A stretch of DNA of 64,000 bases from UMGS1387 sp045541355 (GTDB lineage: Bacteria; Bacillota; Clostridia; Oscillospirales; CAG-382). Below are positions 33,430 through 43,767 of this stretch, piece after piece. Location: the NCBI GenBank assembly GCA_045541355.1, contig JAZQIW010000071.1, forward strand, positions 1-64,000. Direction: 5' to 3'. The first letter of the stretch is position 1. Every line of letters starts with the position of its first letter. A program made the translations under genes and the position numbers. The notes beneath the pieces were generated by a model. That model saw only the letters and a list, made by a program, of their open reading frames with translations. It had not been told where the DNA came from and searched no databases.

Positions 33430-34620
33430 ATGAATACACATAATTCGAGAAAGCTTCATAGCCTTGTAATATTCAGAAATATACTGAATGATGAGACGGT
33501 AAAAAAGCTTTTGAGCCTGTTTGATTGTGATGAAACAAATAAAAATGAGCTTACGGATAAATATTGTGATTTTGCCCGCAGTGTTCTTATAAACGGAGGA
33601 AATTTGTCACAGCATTTTCTAAGGCTCATTCTTGAGGATGAAAACTTTTATACATCATATAAAATCACGGGAAAAGGCGACCCGGAGCTGCTTGAGCCTC
33701 TTCTTGAAAGAGAATTGTCGGTGATTGAATATCTCTCAAGATATGAGGGTGAGCAAATAAGAACCTTTACAGGTGATAAGGGGCTTGCAAGATGGAAAAC
33801 CGAGGAAATAGATTTTTCTGAGGTTTATCATAAACGCCTTGGGGAGATTCACCGCAGAGGCTTTGGCATATATGCAAAGTATCATATGTTTATTCTCGGC
33901 GATGACGGAGAAATTGTTCCCATAAAGAACCCCGACCCCCAGAAGCTGTCCGAGCTTTCGGGATATGAACGTGAAAGGAACCTTATTATTGCAAATACAA
34001 AGGCACTACTTGAAGGAAAAAGTGCAAATAACGTGCTTCTTTACGGCGATGCGGGAACGGGCAAGAGCAGTACGGTAAAGGCGATAGGAAATGAGTTTAA
34101 GGATATGGGGCTTAGGATAATCGAGCTTAAGAAGGAGCAGCTTCATTTAATACCCGCGCTCCTCGACCATATATCCGAAAAGCCCTTGAAGTTTATTCTG
34201 TTTATTGATGACCTGACCTTCTCAAGTGATGATAAGGATTTCTGTGCACTTAAAGCAACCCTTGAAGGCGGTGTCAGCACAAGAGGCAATAATACAATAA
34301 TCTACGTAACAAGTAATCACCGCCACCTTGTTAAAGAGACTAATGCCGACAGACAGGGAGATGAAATTTCAATAGGCGATAAGATTCAGGAAATTGTCAG
34401 CCTTTCTGCAAGATTCGGTCTCACAATTACCTACTCAAAGCCCGATAAGGATTTGTACTGCAGAATAGTAAAGGACCTTGCCGACGCCAAGGGGGTTGAG
34501 CTTGACCAAGAAAAGCTCTTTGTAAAAGCCGAGGCGTTTGCCATCCGTCACGGAGGCAGAAATCCGAGAACGGCAAAACAGTTTATAGATCTTCTTGTTT
34601 CGGGTGTCGAAAGCATATAA
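33430..34620 (+). CDS. DUF815-family AAA+ ATPase
   Basis: A 396-aa cytosolic P-loop ATPase. The N-terminal 180 residues are a helical, poorly conserved part. Walker A YGDAGTGKSSTVKAI lies at about 200-214, Walker B ILFIDDLTF at about 256-264, and an arginine-finger-like GGRNPRTAKQF near the C-terminus. This arrangement matches the DUF815 family, widespread in Clostridia and of unproven function. ATG 33430 with GGGAGAT before it is preferred to a TTG at 33367 that falls in the -35 box. It lies 54 bp before the rseP-ispG-polC block, in the same direction, and no terminator is seen between, so transcription may read through. Confidence 0.82.
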   Translation: MNTHNSRKLHSLVIFRNILNDETVKKLLSLFDCDETNKNELTDKYCDFARSVLINGGNLSQHFLRLILEDENFYTSYKITGKGDPELLEPLLERELSVIEYLSRYEGEQIRTFTGDKGLARWKTEEIDFSEVYHKRLGEIHRRGFGIYAKYHMFILGDDGEIVPIKNPDPQKLSELSGYERERNLIIANTKALLEGKSANNVLLYGDAGTGKSSTVKAIGNEFKDMGLRIIELKKEQLHLIPALLDHISEKPLKFILFIDDLTFSSDDKDFCALKATLEGGVSTRGNNTIIYVTSNHRHLVKETNADRQGDEISIGDKIQEIVSLSARFGLTITYSKPDKDLYCRIVKDLADAKGVELDQEKLFVKAEAFAIRHGGRNPRTAKQFIDLLVSGVESI

Positions 34621-34674
34621 AATCGGAAAAACTGCATAAACTGTAAAAGATAAATATGCATTTTGGAGGAAAAA

Positions 34675-35730
34675 ATGGCACTGTATGTTATTCTTGGTGT
34701 TCTGATGTTCGGGGTGCTGATTTTTGTACATGAGCTCGGACACTTTCTCGCGGCAAAGGCGTGTGGTGTGGGAATCTATGAATTTTCCATAGGCATGGGC
34801 CCGAAAATTGTGTCGCATAAGGGGAAAGACGATGTTTTGTATGCTCTTCGTCTTTTGCCAATAGGCGGCTTTGTCAGTATGCACGGCGAGGACGATGACG
34901 AGCCTGTCGACGATGAAACCTCGCTTAATAAAAAAAGTATACCCAAACGCTTTTTGATAATAGGCGCAGGAGCTGCAATGAATATTATTCTCGGACTTGT
35001 CATAGCAGCCTTTCTTGTGATTTTCGGCGAAACACTTTATTCCACCACAATTGAACGCTTCAATTTCGGCGATGAAAACGGAAATCTTATTCCCATGCAG
35101 GAGTATATGGGACTTGAAGTGGGCGACGAAATTGTAAAGGTCGGCTCAAGAAGAATAAATGTGCGCCATGACCTTGTGTATGAGGCAATGAATGTAGGTT
35201 CAAAAAAGGTTGACATAACTGTTATAAGAGACGGCGAGAGGGTAGTGGTTGAGGATTTTGAATTTCCAACATTTACCGAAAAGGGAGTTGTGCTTGGAAA
35301 TGCCAATTTCTTTGTGCCGACCGTTCTCGAAAAGACTCCCCTTGAGGTAGTAAAACAAACTTTTTGTCAGTCTGTGGCAGTAATAAGAATGATATGGACC
35401 TCTCTTATTGATACACTGTCCGGAAAATACGGTGCCGAGGCAGTATCGGGCCCTGTCGGAGTTGTCAGCGAAATGAAGCAGACGGTAAAATACGGACCCT
35501 CGTCATTTTTCTTTTTTGTTATGATAATTACCATGAATCTCGGCGTTGTAAATCTCTTGCCGTTTCCCGCTCTTGACGGAGGAAGATTGCTTTTTCTTGT
35601 GATTGAGGCGGTCAGGGGAAAACCAATAAAACCGAAATATGAAGCTGCCGTCAACTTTGCAGGACTTGCACTTCTTATGGCACTTATGGTATTTGTAACC
35701 TTCAGCGATATTGTAAAAATTGTAAAGTGA
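34675..35730 (+). CDS. rseP: RseP-type site-2 membrane zinc protease
   Basis: A 351-aa intramembrane metalloprotease. The first helix contains HELGH with zinc ligands His19 and His23 and catalytic Glu20. The C-terminal zinc-ligand helix has LPFPALDGG with Asp301. Between them lies a PDZ-like domain (about 120-205; LEVGDEIVKVGSRRINVRHD). The family cuts anti-sigma factors and leftover signal peptides within the membrane. ATG 34675 has GGAGG at 34666-34670; TTG 34663 lies beside that site and is rejected. It is followed by ispG 11 bp on and by polC, a frequent Clostridia gene order; dxr, often just before rseP, is not here. Confidence 0.93.
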   Translation: MALYVILGVLMFGVLIFVHELGHFLAAKACGVGIYEFSIGMGPKIVSHKGKDDVLYALRLLPIGGFVSMHGEDDDEPVDDETSLNKKSIPKRFLIIGAGAAMNIILGLVIAAFLVIFGETLYSTTIERFNFGDENGNLIPMQEYMGLEVGDEIVKVGSRRINVRHDLVYEAMNVGSKKVDITVIRDGERVVVEDFEFPTFTEKGVVLGNANFFVPTVLEKTPLEVVKQTFCQSVAVIRMIWTSLIDTLSGKYGAEAVSGPVGVVSEMKQTVKYGPSSFFFFVMIITMNLGVVNLLPFPALDGGRLLFLVIEAVRGKPIKPKYEAAVNFAGLALLMALMVFVTFSDIVKIVK

Positions 35731-35741
35731 GGAGAATAAGC

Positions 35742-36794
35742 ATGGAAAGAAGAAAAACAAGAAGTGTAAAAATAGCAAACAAAAATCTCGGCTCACAGCA
35801 TGATATTCTCATTCAGTCCATGACATATACCAAAACAGAGGATAAAGAGGCAACGCTTTCGCAGATTCAGTCTCTTGAGAAGGCAGGCTGTGATATTGTG
35901 CGCTTCAGCGTTCCGAATGAGGCGTGCGCCGAAAGTATTCCTTACCTTAAAGAAAACAGTAATATTCCCCTCGTTGCCGATATTCATTTTGATTATAGAC
36001 TTGCTCTTCTTTCTATCGAAAGAGGCATAGATAAAATAAGGATAAATCCCGGCAATATCGGCTCAGACGATAGGGTGAAGGCGGTTGCCGATGCCTGTAA
36101 GGCAAAAAATATTCCGATAAGAATAGGCGTTAACGGCGGCTCGCTTGAAAAGCATATTTTAAATAAATACGGTGCACCTACCCCTGAGGCTCTTTGCGAG
36201 AGTGCGATGTATCACGTAAAGCTGCTTGAAAAATTCGACTTTTATGATACCGTAGTTTCCATCAAGTCCTCGGATGTTGCATCCACCATTAAGGCAAATA
36301 AGCTTTTTGCACAAATGACCGATTACCCGATTCACCTGGGAGTTACAGAGGCAGGAACGGAAAGAAGCGGTCTTATAAAATCAAGCGCGGGAATAGGTGC
36401 TCTTTTGTGCGAGGGAATAGGGGATACTCTCAGAGTTTCGCTTTCGGATGATGTTGTAAAAGAGGTTGAGGCAGCGAAGGATTTGCTTCGGGTTCTCGGC
36501 ATAAGAAAGGGAGTAAGGGTTGTGTCCTGTCCCACTTGTTCAAGATGCTCCATTGATGTTTTCTCGGCGGCAAAGAAGCTTGAAGAGACACTTAAGGATA
36601 AGGATTGGGATATAAAAATTGCAGTAATGGGCTGTGCAGTAAACGGTCCCGGTGAGGCAAGGGAAGCCGATATAGGAGTTGCAGGCGGAGTCGGTGAAGC
36701 CCTTCTATTCAAGAAGGGCGAGATTGTGGGAAAAATTCCCATGGAAGATATATATGATGTGCTTTTGAGAGAAGCAGAGAAAATGGCAAAATAA
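35742..36794 (+). CDS. ispG: (E)-4-hydroxy-3-methylbut-2-enyl-diphosphate synthase (flavodoxin)
   Basis: A 350-aa [4Fe-4S] enzyme of the MEP isoprenoid pathway, converting MEcPP to HMBPP. The TIM-barrel part starts RRKTRSVKIANKNLGS and has the family segments IQSMTYTKTED and PLVADIHFD. The C-terminal Fe-S domain supplies Cys263 and Cys266 (SCPTCSRC), Cys298 and Glu305 (GCAVNGPGE), matching the E. coli ligand set. ATG 35742 follows GAGGAG and lies 11 bp after the rseP stop codon; an upstream in-frame start at 35727 overlaps rseP and is rejected. The rseP and ispG genes are almost certainly co-transcribed. Confidence 0.95.
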   Translation: MERRKTRSVKIANKNLGSQHDILIQSMTYTKTEDKEATLSQIQSLEKAGCDIVRFSVPNEACAESIPYLKENSNIPLVADIHFDYRLALLSIERGIDKIRINPGNIGSDDRVKAVADACKAKNIPIRIGVNGGSLEKHILNKYGAPTPEALCESAMYHVKLLEKFDFYDTVVSIKSSDVASTIKANKLFAQMTDYPIHLGVTEAGTERSGLIKSSAGIGALLCEGIGDTLRVSLSDDVVKEVEAAKDLLRVLGIRKGVRVVSCPTCSRCSIDVFSAAKKLEETLKDKDWDIKIAVMGCAVNGPGEAREADIGVAGGVGEALLFKKGEIVGKIPMEDIYDVLLREAEKMAK

Positions 36795-36819
36795 TTAAAG
36801 AATAAGGATGTACATATAA

Positions 36820-39800
36820 ATGCAGAAACCTTTTTTGGAGTTGTTTCATAAATATGAGCCTTCCGATGGTGAAAGAAATGTTATTTCAACAATAACCGGG
36901 TATTCGGCAAAGGCGGATAAAGAGGCAAGAATTATATCCTGTGACGTAGCTTTTCAGGGCTATGTCCCTTTCTCTGTGCTCTTAAATATAGAGAATAATA
37001 TAGCAAAGGCATATGACCTTTCAAGAATGGAAATACATCCAAGCTTTAATAATTTGCAGTTTGATGTTTGCTATATTGAACACGTTTTCATTGAGCTTTC
37101 GAGAAGAAGTGCTGCATCCAACGGATTTTTCTCGGGTGCGTTTATAGAAAAGCTTAACGGCTCCGAGGTTTCCGAGGATGCCGATACAGTATTCATTTCA
37201 CTTCAAAACGGCGGTAAAAGCCTTCTTGTCAGCGGCGGCGCAGATGAGATGATTTCCGATATTATCGAGGAAATGTTCGGCGAGAGAAAGAGGGTGGAGT
37301 TCTGTGGAATAACAGAGCTTTCCTATGATGACCTTGCAGGAATAGACTCACTTCCCGAAATACATATTCCCGTGCCGGAGGATGTAAAGGAGGCAGAGCT
37401 TGAGCGAAAGGCTGCCTCTACCATGAATTCCGTCAGCGCAAGGGATAATAAGCAGGCATTTGCCGAGGTCGATGTGGAAAACGCGGTAGTTGTCAGCGGA
37501 AACATGACCTTTGATATATCCGAAATCGAAAATCTGTACAGTACCGTTAAGGATATTAATGTAATACCCATAAGAAATGCAAACCTTGATGCAGGAAGCT
37601 TTACGGTTTGCGGAGAGGTTTTCGGCTATGAAAAGAAGCTTACAAAAAAGCAGGATAAATGTATAGTAAACTTTTATATAACCGATAATGATGCATCAGC
37701 CGTCGTAAAAATGTTCTATCCCGTTGAAAAGGATGCGGAATACGGTAAGATTTCCGACGGAAAATGTATAATAATGAAGGCAAAGGCACAGGTGGATAAG
37801 TTTGACGGAAACCTTTGTCTGAGTCCTTTGGCAATAGGGCTTGTAAAAAGAATCAAAAAAACAGATACGGCAGAGGAAAAGAGGGTGGAGCTTCACCTTC
37901 ATACCATGCTTTCCACCATGGATAGTGTTTTTTCCTGCAGCGATGTTATTAAAACCGCCGTCAGATACGGACATAAGGCTGTTGCCATAACCGACCACGG
38001 TAATGTTCAGGCATTCCCCGAAATACTTGCGGCAAAGCGTAAGCAAAAGGCGGATATCAAGGTGCTTTACGGAATCGAAAGCTATTTTGTGGATGATACG
38101 GCAAAGGCGGTTTTCGGTGAGAGGGATGCGGACTTTTCAAAGGATAGATTCTGCGTCTTTGATATAGAAACAACAGGTCTTTCGGCAAAGGAATGTAAAA
38201 TAACGGAAATAGGTGCGGTAATATATTGCGGCTCAGAGATTGTAGATACCTTTGAAAGCTTTGTAAATCCTCATGAAAAGCTGACACAGCAGATATCTGA
38301 GCTTACTGGAATAACCGACGATATGCTTGCGGATGCACCTGATATTGAAGAGGTTCTTCCAAGGTTTCTTGAGTTTTCTGAGGATTGTATATATGTTGCC
38401 CATAACGCAACCTTTGATATCGGCTTTATTTCAAAGGCAGCAGAGGATATGGGAATTGATTTCAGACCTACATATATTGATACAGTATCCGTTTCAAGAT
38501 ACGTGAACGGCGACCTTAAGAAGCATACCCTTGACGCTGTCGGAAAGTATTTCGGACTTGGTGACTTCAATCATCATAGAGCCTTTGAGGATGCTCATAT
38601 GCTGGCGCTTATTTTTGCAAAGCTTGTAGAAAAGCTTGATACAGAGGGTATTTCAACATTAAGCCGAATGGCAGAGACCATGAGCGGCAGCTGTGACCCC
38701 AAGAAAATAAAAAGCTATCATCAGATTATACTGGTTAAGAACCTGACGGGTCTTAAGAATCTGTATAAGCTTGTTTCTTACTCGTATCTTGATTATTACC
38801 ATAGACACCCGAGAATACCGAAAACAGTGCTTGAACAGCATAGAGACGGCCTTATAATAGGCTCTGCGTGTGAAGCCGGCGAATTGTATCAGGCAGTTCT
38901 CGGAGGAAAGCCCTGGGCAGACCTTTGCGAGATTGCAAAGTTCTATGATTATCTTGAAATACAACCCCTTGGAAATAATCAGTTTATGATTGATAAAGGG
39001 ATTGTTCAGGGTAAGGAATCGCTTATTGAAATTAATAAAACAATAATAAAGCTTGGTGATGAGCTTGGTATACCCGTTGTTGCGACGGGTGATGTACACT
39101 TCAATGAGCCGGGAGATGAAATCTTCAGACAGATTCTCCTTGCGGGACAGAAGTTTGCGGATGCCGATAAGCATATTCCTCTTTATTATAGGACAACCGA
39201 GGAAATGCTCTCTGAGTTTGATTATCTTGAACCCGAAAAGGCATATGAATTGGTTGTCACCAATACAAATAAAATCGCGGATATGATAGAGGATATTCTG
39301 CCTATCCCCGATGGCTCATTTACCCCTCATCTTGACGGGGCAGAGGAGGAGCTTACATCAAATTGCTATAAATATGCCCATGAGCTTTACGGCGATCCGC
39401 TTCCCGAAATTGTTGAAACAAGACTGAAACGCGAGCTTGATTCAATTATAAGTAACGGCTTTGCCGTGCTTTATGTAATTGCAAGACGTCTGGTAAAGTA
39501 TAGCGAGGAAAACGGATACCTTGTCGGCTCAAGAGGCTCTGTCGGCTCGTCTTTTGCCGCAACAATGGGCGGTATCTCCGAGGTTAACCCTCTTTCACCC
39601 CATTACAGATGTGCAAACTGTAAATACTCGGAATTTATAACAGACGGCTCTGTCGGCTCAGGCTTTGACCTTCCACCAAAACCCTGCCCGAAATGCGGTA
39701 CCGAAATGATGGGTGACGGACATGAAATCCCCTTTGAAACCTTTCTTGGCTTCCATGGCGATAAGTCGCCCGATATTGACCTTAATTTCTCTGGCGATGT

Positions 39801-41307
39801 TCAGGGAAAGGTTCATAAGTATACCGAAGAGTTGTTTGGTGCCGAAAACGTCTTCCGCGCAGGGACTCTCGGAACCGTTGCCGATAAGAATGCATACGGT
39901 TATGTTAAAAAGTATCTTGAAGAAAGGGGACTTACACTCAATAAGGCAGAGGAACAACGCCTTACCAATGGATGCGTCGGCGTCAAGAAAACAACCGGAC
40001 AGCACCCGGGAGGCATCATAGTTGTTCCAAAGGAATATGAGGTTTATGACTTTACCCCCATTCAGCATCCTGCCGATGACCCCAACAGTAATATCGTTTC
40101 AACTCACTTTGCCTTCAAGTTCCTGCATGATACCATTTTAAAGCTTGATGAGCTCGGACACGATGTGCCTACAAAATATAAAATGATGGAACGCTTTACG
40201 GGGCTTAATGTGCTTGAACTGCCCATGTATGACCCTGAGGTTATGGAGCTTTTCATTTCCACAAAGTCTCTCGGAGTAAACCCTGAGGATATAGGAAGTA
40301 ATGTCGGAACCTTCGGACTTCCCGAATTCGGTACAAAGTTTGTACGCCAGATGATAGAGGACTCAAAGCCTCAGAACTTCTCAGACCTTCTTCAGATTTC
40401 GGGACTTTCCCACGGTACAGACGTATGGCTTGGAAATGCACAGGATCTCATAAAAGACGGAACCTGTACCATTTCAAATGTTATTGCAACGAGAGATAAT
40501 ATCATGGTGCGCCTTATTCAGTACGGACTGGAAAACGGAACGGCATTCAAAATCATGGAGGACGTACGAAAGGGTAAGGGACTCAAGCCCGAGTATATTG
40601 AAACCATGAAGGAGCACGGTGTTCCCGATTGGTATATCGATTCCTGCCAAAAAATCAAATATATGTTCCCCAAGGCTCATGCTGCGGCATATGTAATGTC
40701 GGCACTGAGACTCGGCTGGTTCAAGGTACATAGACCGTTGGAGTTTTATGCGGCGTTCCTGTCGGTAGCTCCGGGAGGCTTTGATGCCGAAATATGCTGT
40801 AAGGGAAAACAGGCGGTGTCAGATTTTATTGATGAAACGGAAAAGAAGATAAAGGATAAGACAGCGTCTCCCAAGGATGCCGATATGATACCCGTTCTTC
40901 AAATGGTAAATGAGGCATATGCAAGGGGTATAAAGTTTTTAAAGCCAAGCCTTGCAAAATCTCACGCATCATGGTTTTTGCCTGAAGACGGGGCAATAAG
41001 ATGTCCGTTCAGCTCAATGGGCGGACTTGGCGAAGCAGCGGCACAGTCGATTTACGAGGCGTGCAGTAAGGAGGAAATCCTGTCTGTTGAGGATTTGCGA
41101 ATGAAGGCGGAAATATCAAAGGCTGTTGTTGAGATTATGAGAAAGAACGGCGTTTTTGATGATATTTCTGAGACCAATCAGCTTGATTTGTTTGGCTCTG
41201 TTGCATCAAATGCACCTGTTGCCGAAACTAAAAAGGAAGTTAAAAAGGCGGCAAAGCCTGCCTCCTCCGACAGCGATGATAATGATGAACAAATCAGCTT
41301 GTTCTAA
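36820..41307 (+). CDS. polC: DNA polymerase III PolC (Gram-positive type)
   Basis: The 1495-aa replicative polymerase. Order: N-terminal domain (about 1-240), OB fold (about 245-345), first PHP half (HLHTMLSTMD, about 360-440), inserted DEDDh proofreading exonuclease (VFDIETTG with Asp448 and Glu450; HRAFEDAHM), second PHP half (GDVHF), a Cys4 zinc module (CANC, then CPKC), and palm catalytic Asp985 and Asp987 (SPDIDLNF), then fingers with the helix-hairpin-helix tail. The inserted exonuclease and zinc module define PolC against DnaE and mark a low-GC Gram-positive. A Lys/Ala/Ser-rich stretch (about 1455-1490) precedes an acidic end, DEQISLF, which resembles a clamp-binding motif (inference). 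It lies 25 bp after ispG. Confidence 0.96.
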   Translation: MQKPFLELFHKYEPSDGERNVISTITGYSAKADKEARIISCDVAFQGYVPFSVLLNIENNIAKAYDLSRMEIHPSFNNLQFDVCYIEHVFIELSRRSAASNGFFSGAFIEKLNGSEVSEDADTVFISLQNGGKSLLVSGGADEMISDIIEEMFGERKRVEFCGITELSYDDLAGIDSLPEIHIPVPEDVKEAELERKAASTMNSVSARDNKQAFAEVDVENAVVVSGNMTFDISEIENLYSTVKDINVIPIRNANLDAGSFTVCGEVFGYEKKLTKKQDKCIVNFYITDNDASAVVKMFYPVEKDAEYGKISDGKCIIMKAKAQVDKFDGNLCLSPLAIGLVKRIKKTDTAEEKRVELHLHTMLSTMDSVFSCSDVIKTAVRYGHKAVAITDHGNVQAFPEILAAKRKQKADIKVLYGIESYFVDDTAKAVFGERDADFSKDRFCVFDIETTGLSAKECKITEIGAVIYCGSEIVDTFESFVNPHEKLTQQISELTGITDDMLADAPDIEEVLPRFLEFSEDCIYVAHNATFDIGFISKAAEDMGIDFRPTYIDTVSVSRYVNGDLKKHTLDAVGKYFGLGDFNHHRAFEDAHMLALIFAKLVEKLDTEGISTLSRMAETMSGSCDPKKIKSYHQIILVKNLTGLKNLYKLVSYSYLDYYHRHPRIPKTVLEQHRDGLIIGSACEAGELYQAVLGGKPWADLCEIAKFYDYLEIQPLGNNQFMIDKGIVQGKESLIEINKTIIKLGDELGIPVVATGDVHFNEPGDEIFRQILLAGQKFADADKHIPLYYRTTEEMLSEFDYLEPEKAYELVVTNTNKIADMIEDILPIPDGSFTPHLDGAEEELTSNCYKYAHELYGDPLPEIVETRLKRELDSIISNGFAVLYVIARRLVKYSEENGYLVGSRGSVGSSFAATMGGISEVNPLSPHYRCANCKYSEFITDGSVGSGFDLPPKPCPKCGTEMMGDGHEIPFETFLGFHGDKSPDIDLNFSGDVQGKVHKYTEELFGAENVFRAGTLGTVADKNAYGYVKKYLEERGLTLNKAEEQRLTNGCVGVKKTTGQHPGGIIVVPKEYEVYDFTPIQHPADDPNSNIVSTHFAFKFLHDTILKLDELGHDVPTKYKMMERFTGLNVLELPMYDPEVMELFISTKSLGVNPEDIGSNVGTFGLPEFGTKFVRQMIEDSKPQNFSDLLQISGLSHGTDVWLGNAQDLIKDGTCTISNVIATRDNIMVRLIQYGLENGTAFKIMEDVRKGKGLKPEYIETMKEHGVPDWYIDSCQKIKYMFPKAHAAAYVMSALRLGWFKVHRPLEFYAAFLSVAPGGFDAEICCKGKQAVSDFIDETEKKIKDKTASPKDADMIPVLQMVNEAYARGIKFLKPSLAKSHASWFLPEDGAIRCPFSSMGGLGEAAAQSIYEACSKEEILSVEDLRMKAEISKAVVEIMRKNGVFDDISETNQLDLFGSVASNAPVAETKKEVKKAAKPASSDSDDNDEQISLF

Positions 41308-41316
41308 ATAAAAACT

Positions 41317-41347
41317 AAGGCACTCTGCTTTTGGCAGAGTGCCTTTT
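41317..41347. terminator. Bidirectional terminator between polC and the rodA-like gene
   Basis: AAGGCACTCTGC pairs with GCAGAGTGCCTT around TTTTG, followed by a T run. Convergent genes end on both sides. Confidence 0.88.
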
Positions 41348-41369
41348 ATGTGTTAAAGCGTTTTTTGAA

Positions 41370-42803
41370 TCAGTTGAAGAAGGAATTTTCGCTGTGGGTG
41401 CTGACCGATAGGACAAGTCCCGTTGCTATAAAACAGCTGAGAACAGAAGAGCCGCCGTAGCTGAGGAAGGGATAAGTTATACCGATAACAGGCATTACTC
41501 CAAGACACATTCCGACGTTTTCTACAACCTGAATCATAAGCATGGAAGCAACACCTACGCATATGTAGCAACCTGTTGTATTTCCGCAGGAGAGTGCAAT
41601 TTTGAATACACGGTATATCATAAAGCAGGTAAGAGCAAGAATGATTAACGCACCGATAAGCCCGAATTCCTCACAGATTGTTGAAAATATCATGTCTGTA
41701 TGCTTTGCGGGAAGATGGTCGTCAATTCCTTGAGTAACCGTTCCGTTGGTGTAGCCTGTGCCGAATATGCCGCCGTTGCCGATAGCTGTCTGGCTTCTAA
41801 GCTGCTGATACCTGATTCCGACACCGAGCGGGTCTATTGATTCGTCAAAGCAGAGCATAATTCTGTTTCTCTGATACTCACTTAAGTGAGCCCATATAAA
41901 AGGAGATACACATAAAAGAAAAGCACCGCCTGCAACATAGTACCAAATGCTTATTCCTGCAGCAAAGCACATACATATAAAGATGCAAAGGAAAATGGTG
42001 AGTGAGCCGAGGTCGCGCTGGAGAAGTACAAGCGAAAAGATGATAAGTGCATGAATGCCGAGCGTTAAAACTGTGGAGAACTTGTGCATTCTGTCGCGTA
42101 CCTGTGATAGATGCACGGCAAAGCTGTAAATAAATAAAAGCTTTGCAAACTCCGACGGCTGAATTTTTATAAAACCAAGGTCAATCCAGTTGGCGTTGGT
42201 GGACTCTGTTACGCTGCTTCCGAAAATATATGTTATAAGTAATAGAGCAGCATTTATGGCAATTATGTACCTGTATTGCGATGCAAGTGAGCGATAGTCT
42301 ATAACCGAAAGCAACAGAGAAACACCGATGCCGAGGATTATGGCAAAGCATTGAATTATAACAAACTTAGCTGACTCAAAGGAAAGCGCCGCACTGTGAA
42401 CGGCAAAAACACCGCATAATGCAAGCAGTAAAACCGAGATTGAAAAGGGAATATCAATTGCCGCAAGATGTGTTTTGACGGTGGAAACCAACCACATTTT
42501 CTTTTTTTCAATGGGGTCCTTGGGGGCTGTGGGAATCGGGGGAGCCGCCTTGAAGGTAAGATCCCTGACGGCGTGCCGTCGCCTCTTGGGTGCAGAAACG
42601 GCGCCTCGCCTTTCGGCTTCAATTGGTGTCAGAAGTCTGCCGGTGTTGGAGGTGTCAACACTTGATGCGGTCATGATGCTGATGTGAAGCTCGTCGGAAA
42701 AGGATTTTCGCGTTATGCTTGAGCTTTTCGCCTCGGAATTCTTGCCCTTGTAATTCTTTATAACCTTAACAGTGTTCTTTTTGATTGTATACTTCCTCTG
42801 CAA
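41370..42803 (-). CDS. RodA/FtsW/SpoVE-type SEDS peptidoglycan polymerase
   Basis: A 478-aa membrane enzyme. An unusual basic, cytoplasmic N-terminal tail (about 1-105; Lys/Arg/Ser rich with a Pro-rich end) precedes about ten membrane helices. SEDS hallmarks are WIDLGFIKIQPSEFAK, LLQRDLGS and YPFLSYGGSS. SEDS proteins polymerise lipid II glycan strands with a partner class-B PBP during elongation (RodA), division (FtsW) or cortex synthesis (SpoVE); none of those partners is nearby, so I cannot choose. TTG 42803 is preceded by AAAGGAGGG at 7 nt; an ATG further upstream overlaps that site. Transcribed alone and convergent with polC. Confidence 0.9.
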   Translation of the reverse strand: MQRKYTIKKNTVKVIKNYKGKNSEAKSSSITRKSFSDELHISIMTASSVDTSNTGRLLTPIEAERRGAVSAPKRRRHAVRDLTFKAAPPIPTAPKDPIEKKKMWLVSTVKTHLAAIDIPFSISVLLLALCGVFAVHSAALSFESAKFVIIQCFAIILGIGVSLLLSVIDYRSLASQYRYIIAINAALLLITYIFGSSVTESTNANWIDLGFIKIQPSEFAKLLFIYSFAVHLSQVRDRMHKFSTVLTLGIHALIIFSLVLLQRDLGSLTIFLCIFICMCFAAGISIWYYVAGGAFLLCVSPFIWAHLSEYQRNRIMLCFDESIDPLGVGIRYQQLRSQTAIGNGGIFGTGYTNGTVTQGIDDHLPAKHTDMIFSTICEEFGLIGALIILALTCFMIYRVFKIALSCGNTTGCYICVGVASMLMIQVVENVGMCLGVMPVIGITYPFLSYGGSSVLSCFIATGLVLSVSTHSENSFFN

Positions 42804-42891
42804 TGTCGACCCTCCTTTCAAAAACATATAAATATTATACAACCAATTTTGAAATAAGTAAATATCAAAATATAAATTTTATATATTGTCC

Positions 42892-42920
42892 TTGCAAATG
42901 TCATAACTTGTTGATATAAT
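42892..42920 (+). promoter_or_regulatory. Sigma-A promoter of the 218-aa membrane protein gene
   Basis: TTGCAA (42892-42897), 17-bp spacer and TATAAT (42915-42920), just before the ribosome site. Confidence 0.75.
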
Positions 42921-42939
42921 TTTTTTAGAGGTGAAATAC

Positions 42940-43596
42940 ATGAGTGAATATATAAATGAAGGCGCAGATATTTTCAATGAAGAACCGCAAAAGAAACAGC
43001 ATATTGTAATAAGAATACTTAAATGGATAGGCGTTGGCATAATACTTCTGATTGTTGTGCTTCTTTTTTATCGCTGTGTTACAAGCATGGATCATGGCAT
43101 AACAAAAAAAGTGCTTGTCAACCAAAAATTCGTTGATGAATATAGTGGTAACCCCGATACATTTACCGTGGAAAAATACGGTATGCAGTCACCTTGGGTG
43201 CAGATTCGTCAGGGTAGACTTATAGAATTTAATCACCTTTATTTTGTTCCCATGACAAACCAGCTTCAGTTCTCGATGAAATGGAATCAAGACCTTCCTC
43301 AGTGTGAATATGAGGGCTTTCCTTTTGAAATCTTCCTTGTGGATGATGAGGGAAATGAATACGGTGACTATTGGTTTGAGCTCGCAAGCCGCGAAAGATA
43401 CCGCTATGCAAGAATATGCTTTGAAAATGTGGAAATCAGAAAAAATGAGCTTGATGAGAACGGTAATAATATTCGCCGCCCCTTTGTCCTCGTTATAAAA
43501 ATGATTAAACAGGACGGCTCGTTTGAGGAAATCTGTAAATTTGATCTCTATGACGGCAGTAATGTCTATCGTAATGTTGATTTTAGCGTTGAATAG
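42940..43596 (+). CDS. Hypothetical single-pass membrane protein
   Basis: A 218-aa protein I do not recognise. It has a short acidic cytoplasmic N-terminus, one membrane helix (about 24-46, WIGVGIILLIVVLLFYRC), then a soluble extracytoplasmic domain rich in aromatic and charged residues with probable beta strands. The start is ATG 42940 with GAGGTGA at 42928-42934; GTG 42931 is part of that site. It is divergent from the SEDS gene, so a shared envelope role is conceivable but unproven. The hairpin-rich gap downstream contains its likely terminator. Confidence 0.65.
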   Translation: MSEYINEGADIFNEEPQKKQHIVIRILKWIGVGIILLIVVLLFYRCVTSMDHGITKKVLVNQKFVDEYSGNPDTFTVEKYGMQSPWVQIRQGRLIEFNHLYFVPMTNQLQFSMKWNQDLPQCEYEGFPFEIFLVDDEGNEYGDYWFELASRERYRYARICFENVEIRKNELDENGNNIRRPFVLVIKMIKQDGSFEEICKFDLYDGSNVYRNVDFSVE

Positions 43597-43719
43597 TCAG
43601 TTGAAAAGTGAAAGACTTTTCCACCTTTTCTTTGGAAAAAGAAAAGGCTAACAAGAAGAAACCGTAATAGCACCGCTTCTGTAAGGGTGCTTTCCGAATA
43701 AAAATACTCGATTAAGAGC

Positions 43720-43754
43720 TTCGCCGATGTCTTAGGCTGACATCGGCGAATTTT
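43720..43754 (+). terminator. Terminator of the 218-aa membrane protein gene
   Basis: TTCGCCGATGTC (43720-43731) and GACATCGGCGAA (43739-43750) pair perfectly and TTTT follows. Confidence 0.82.
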
Positions 43755-43767
43755 AATTAATAATGTA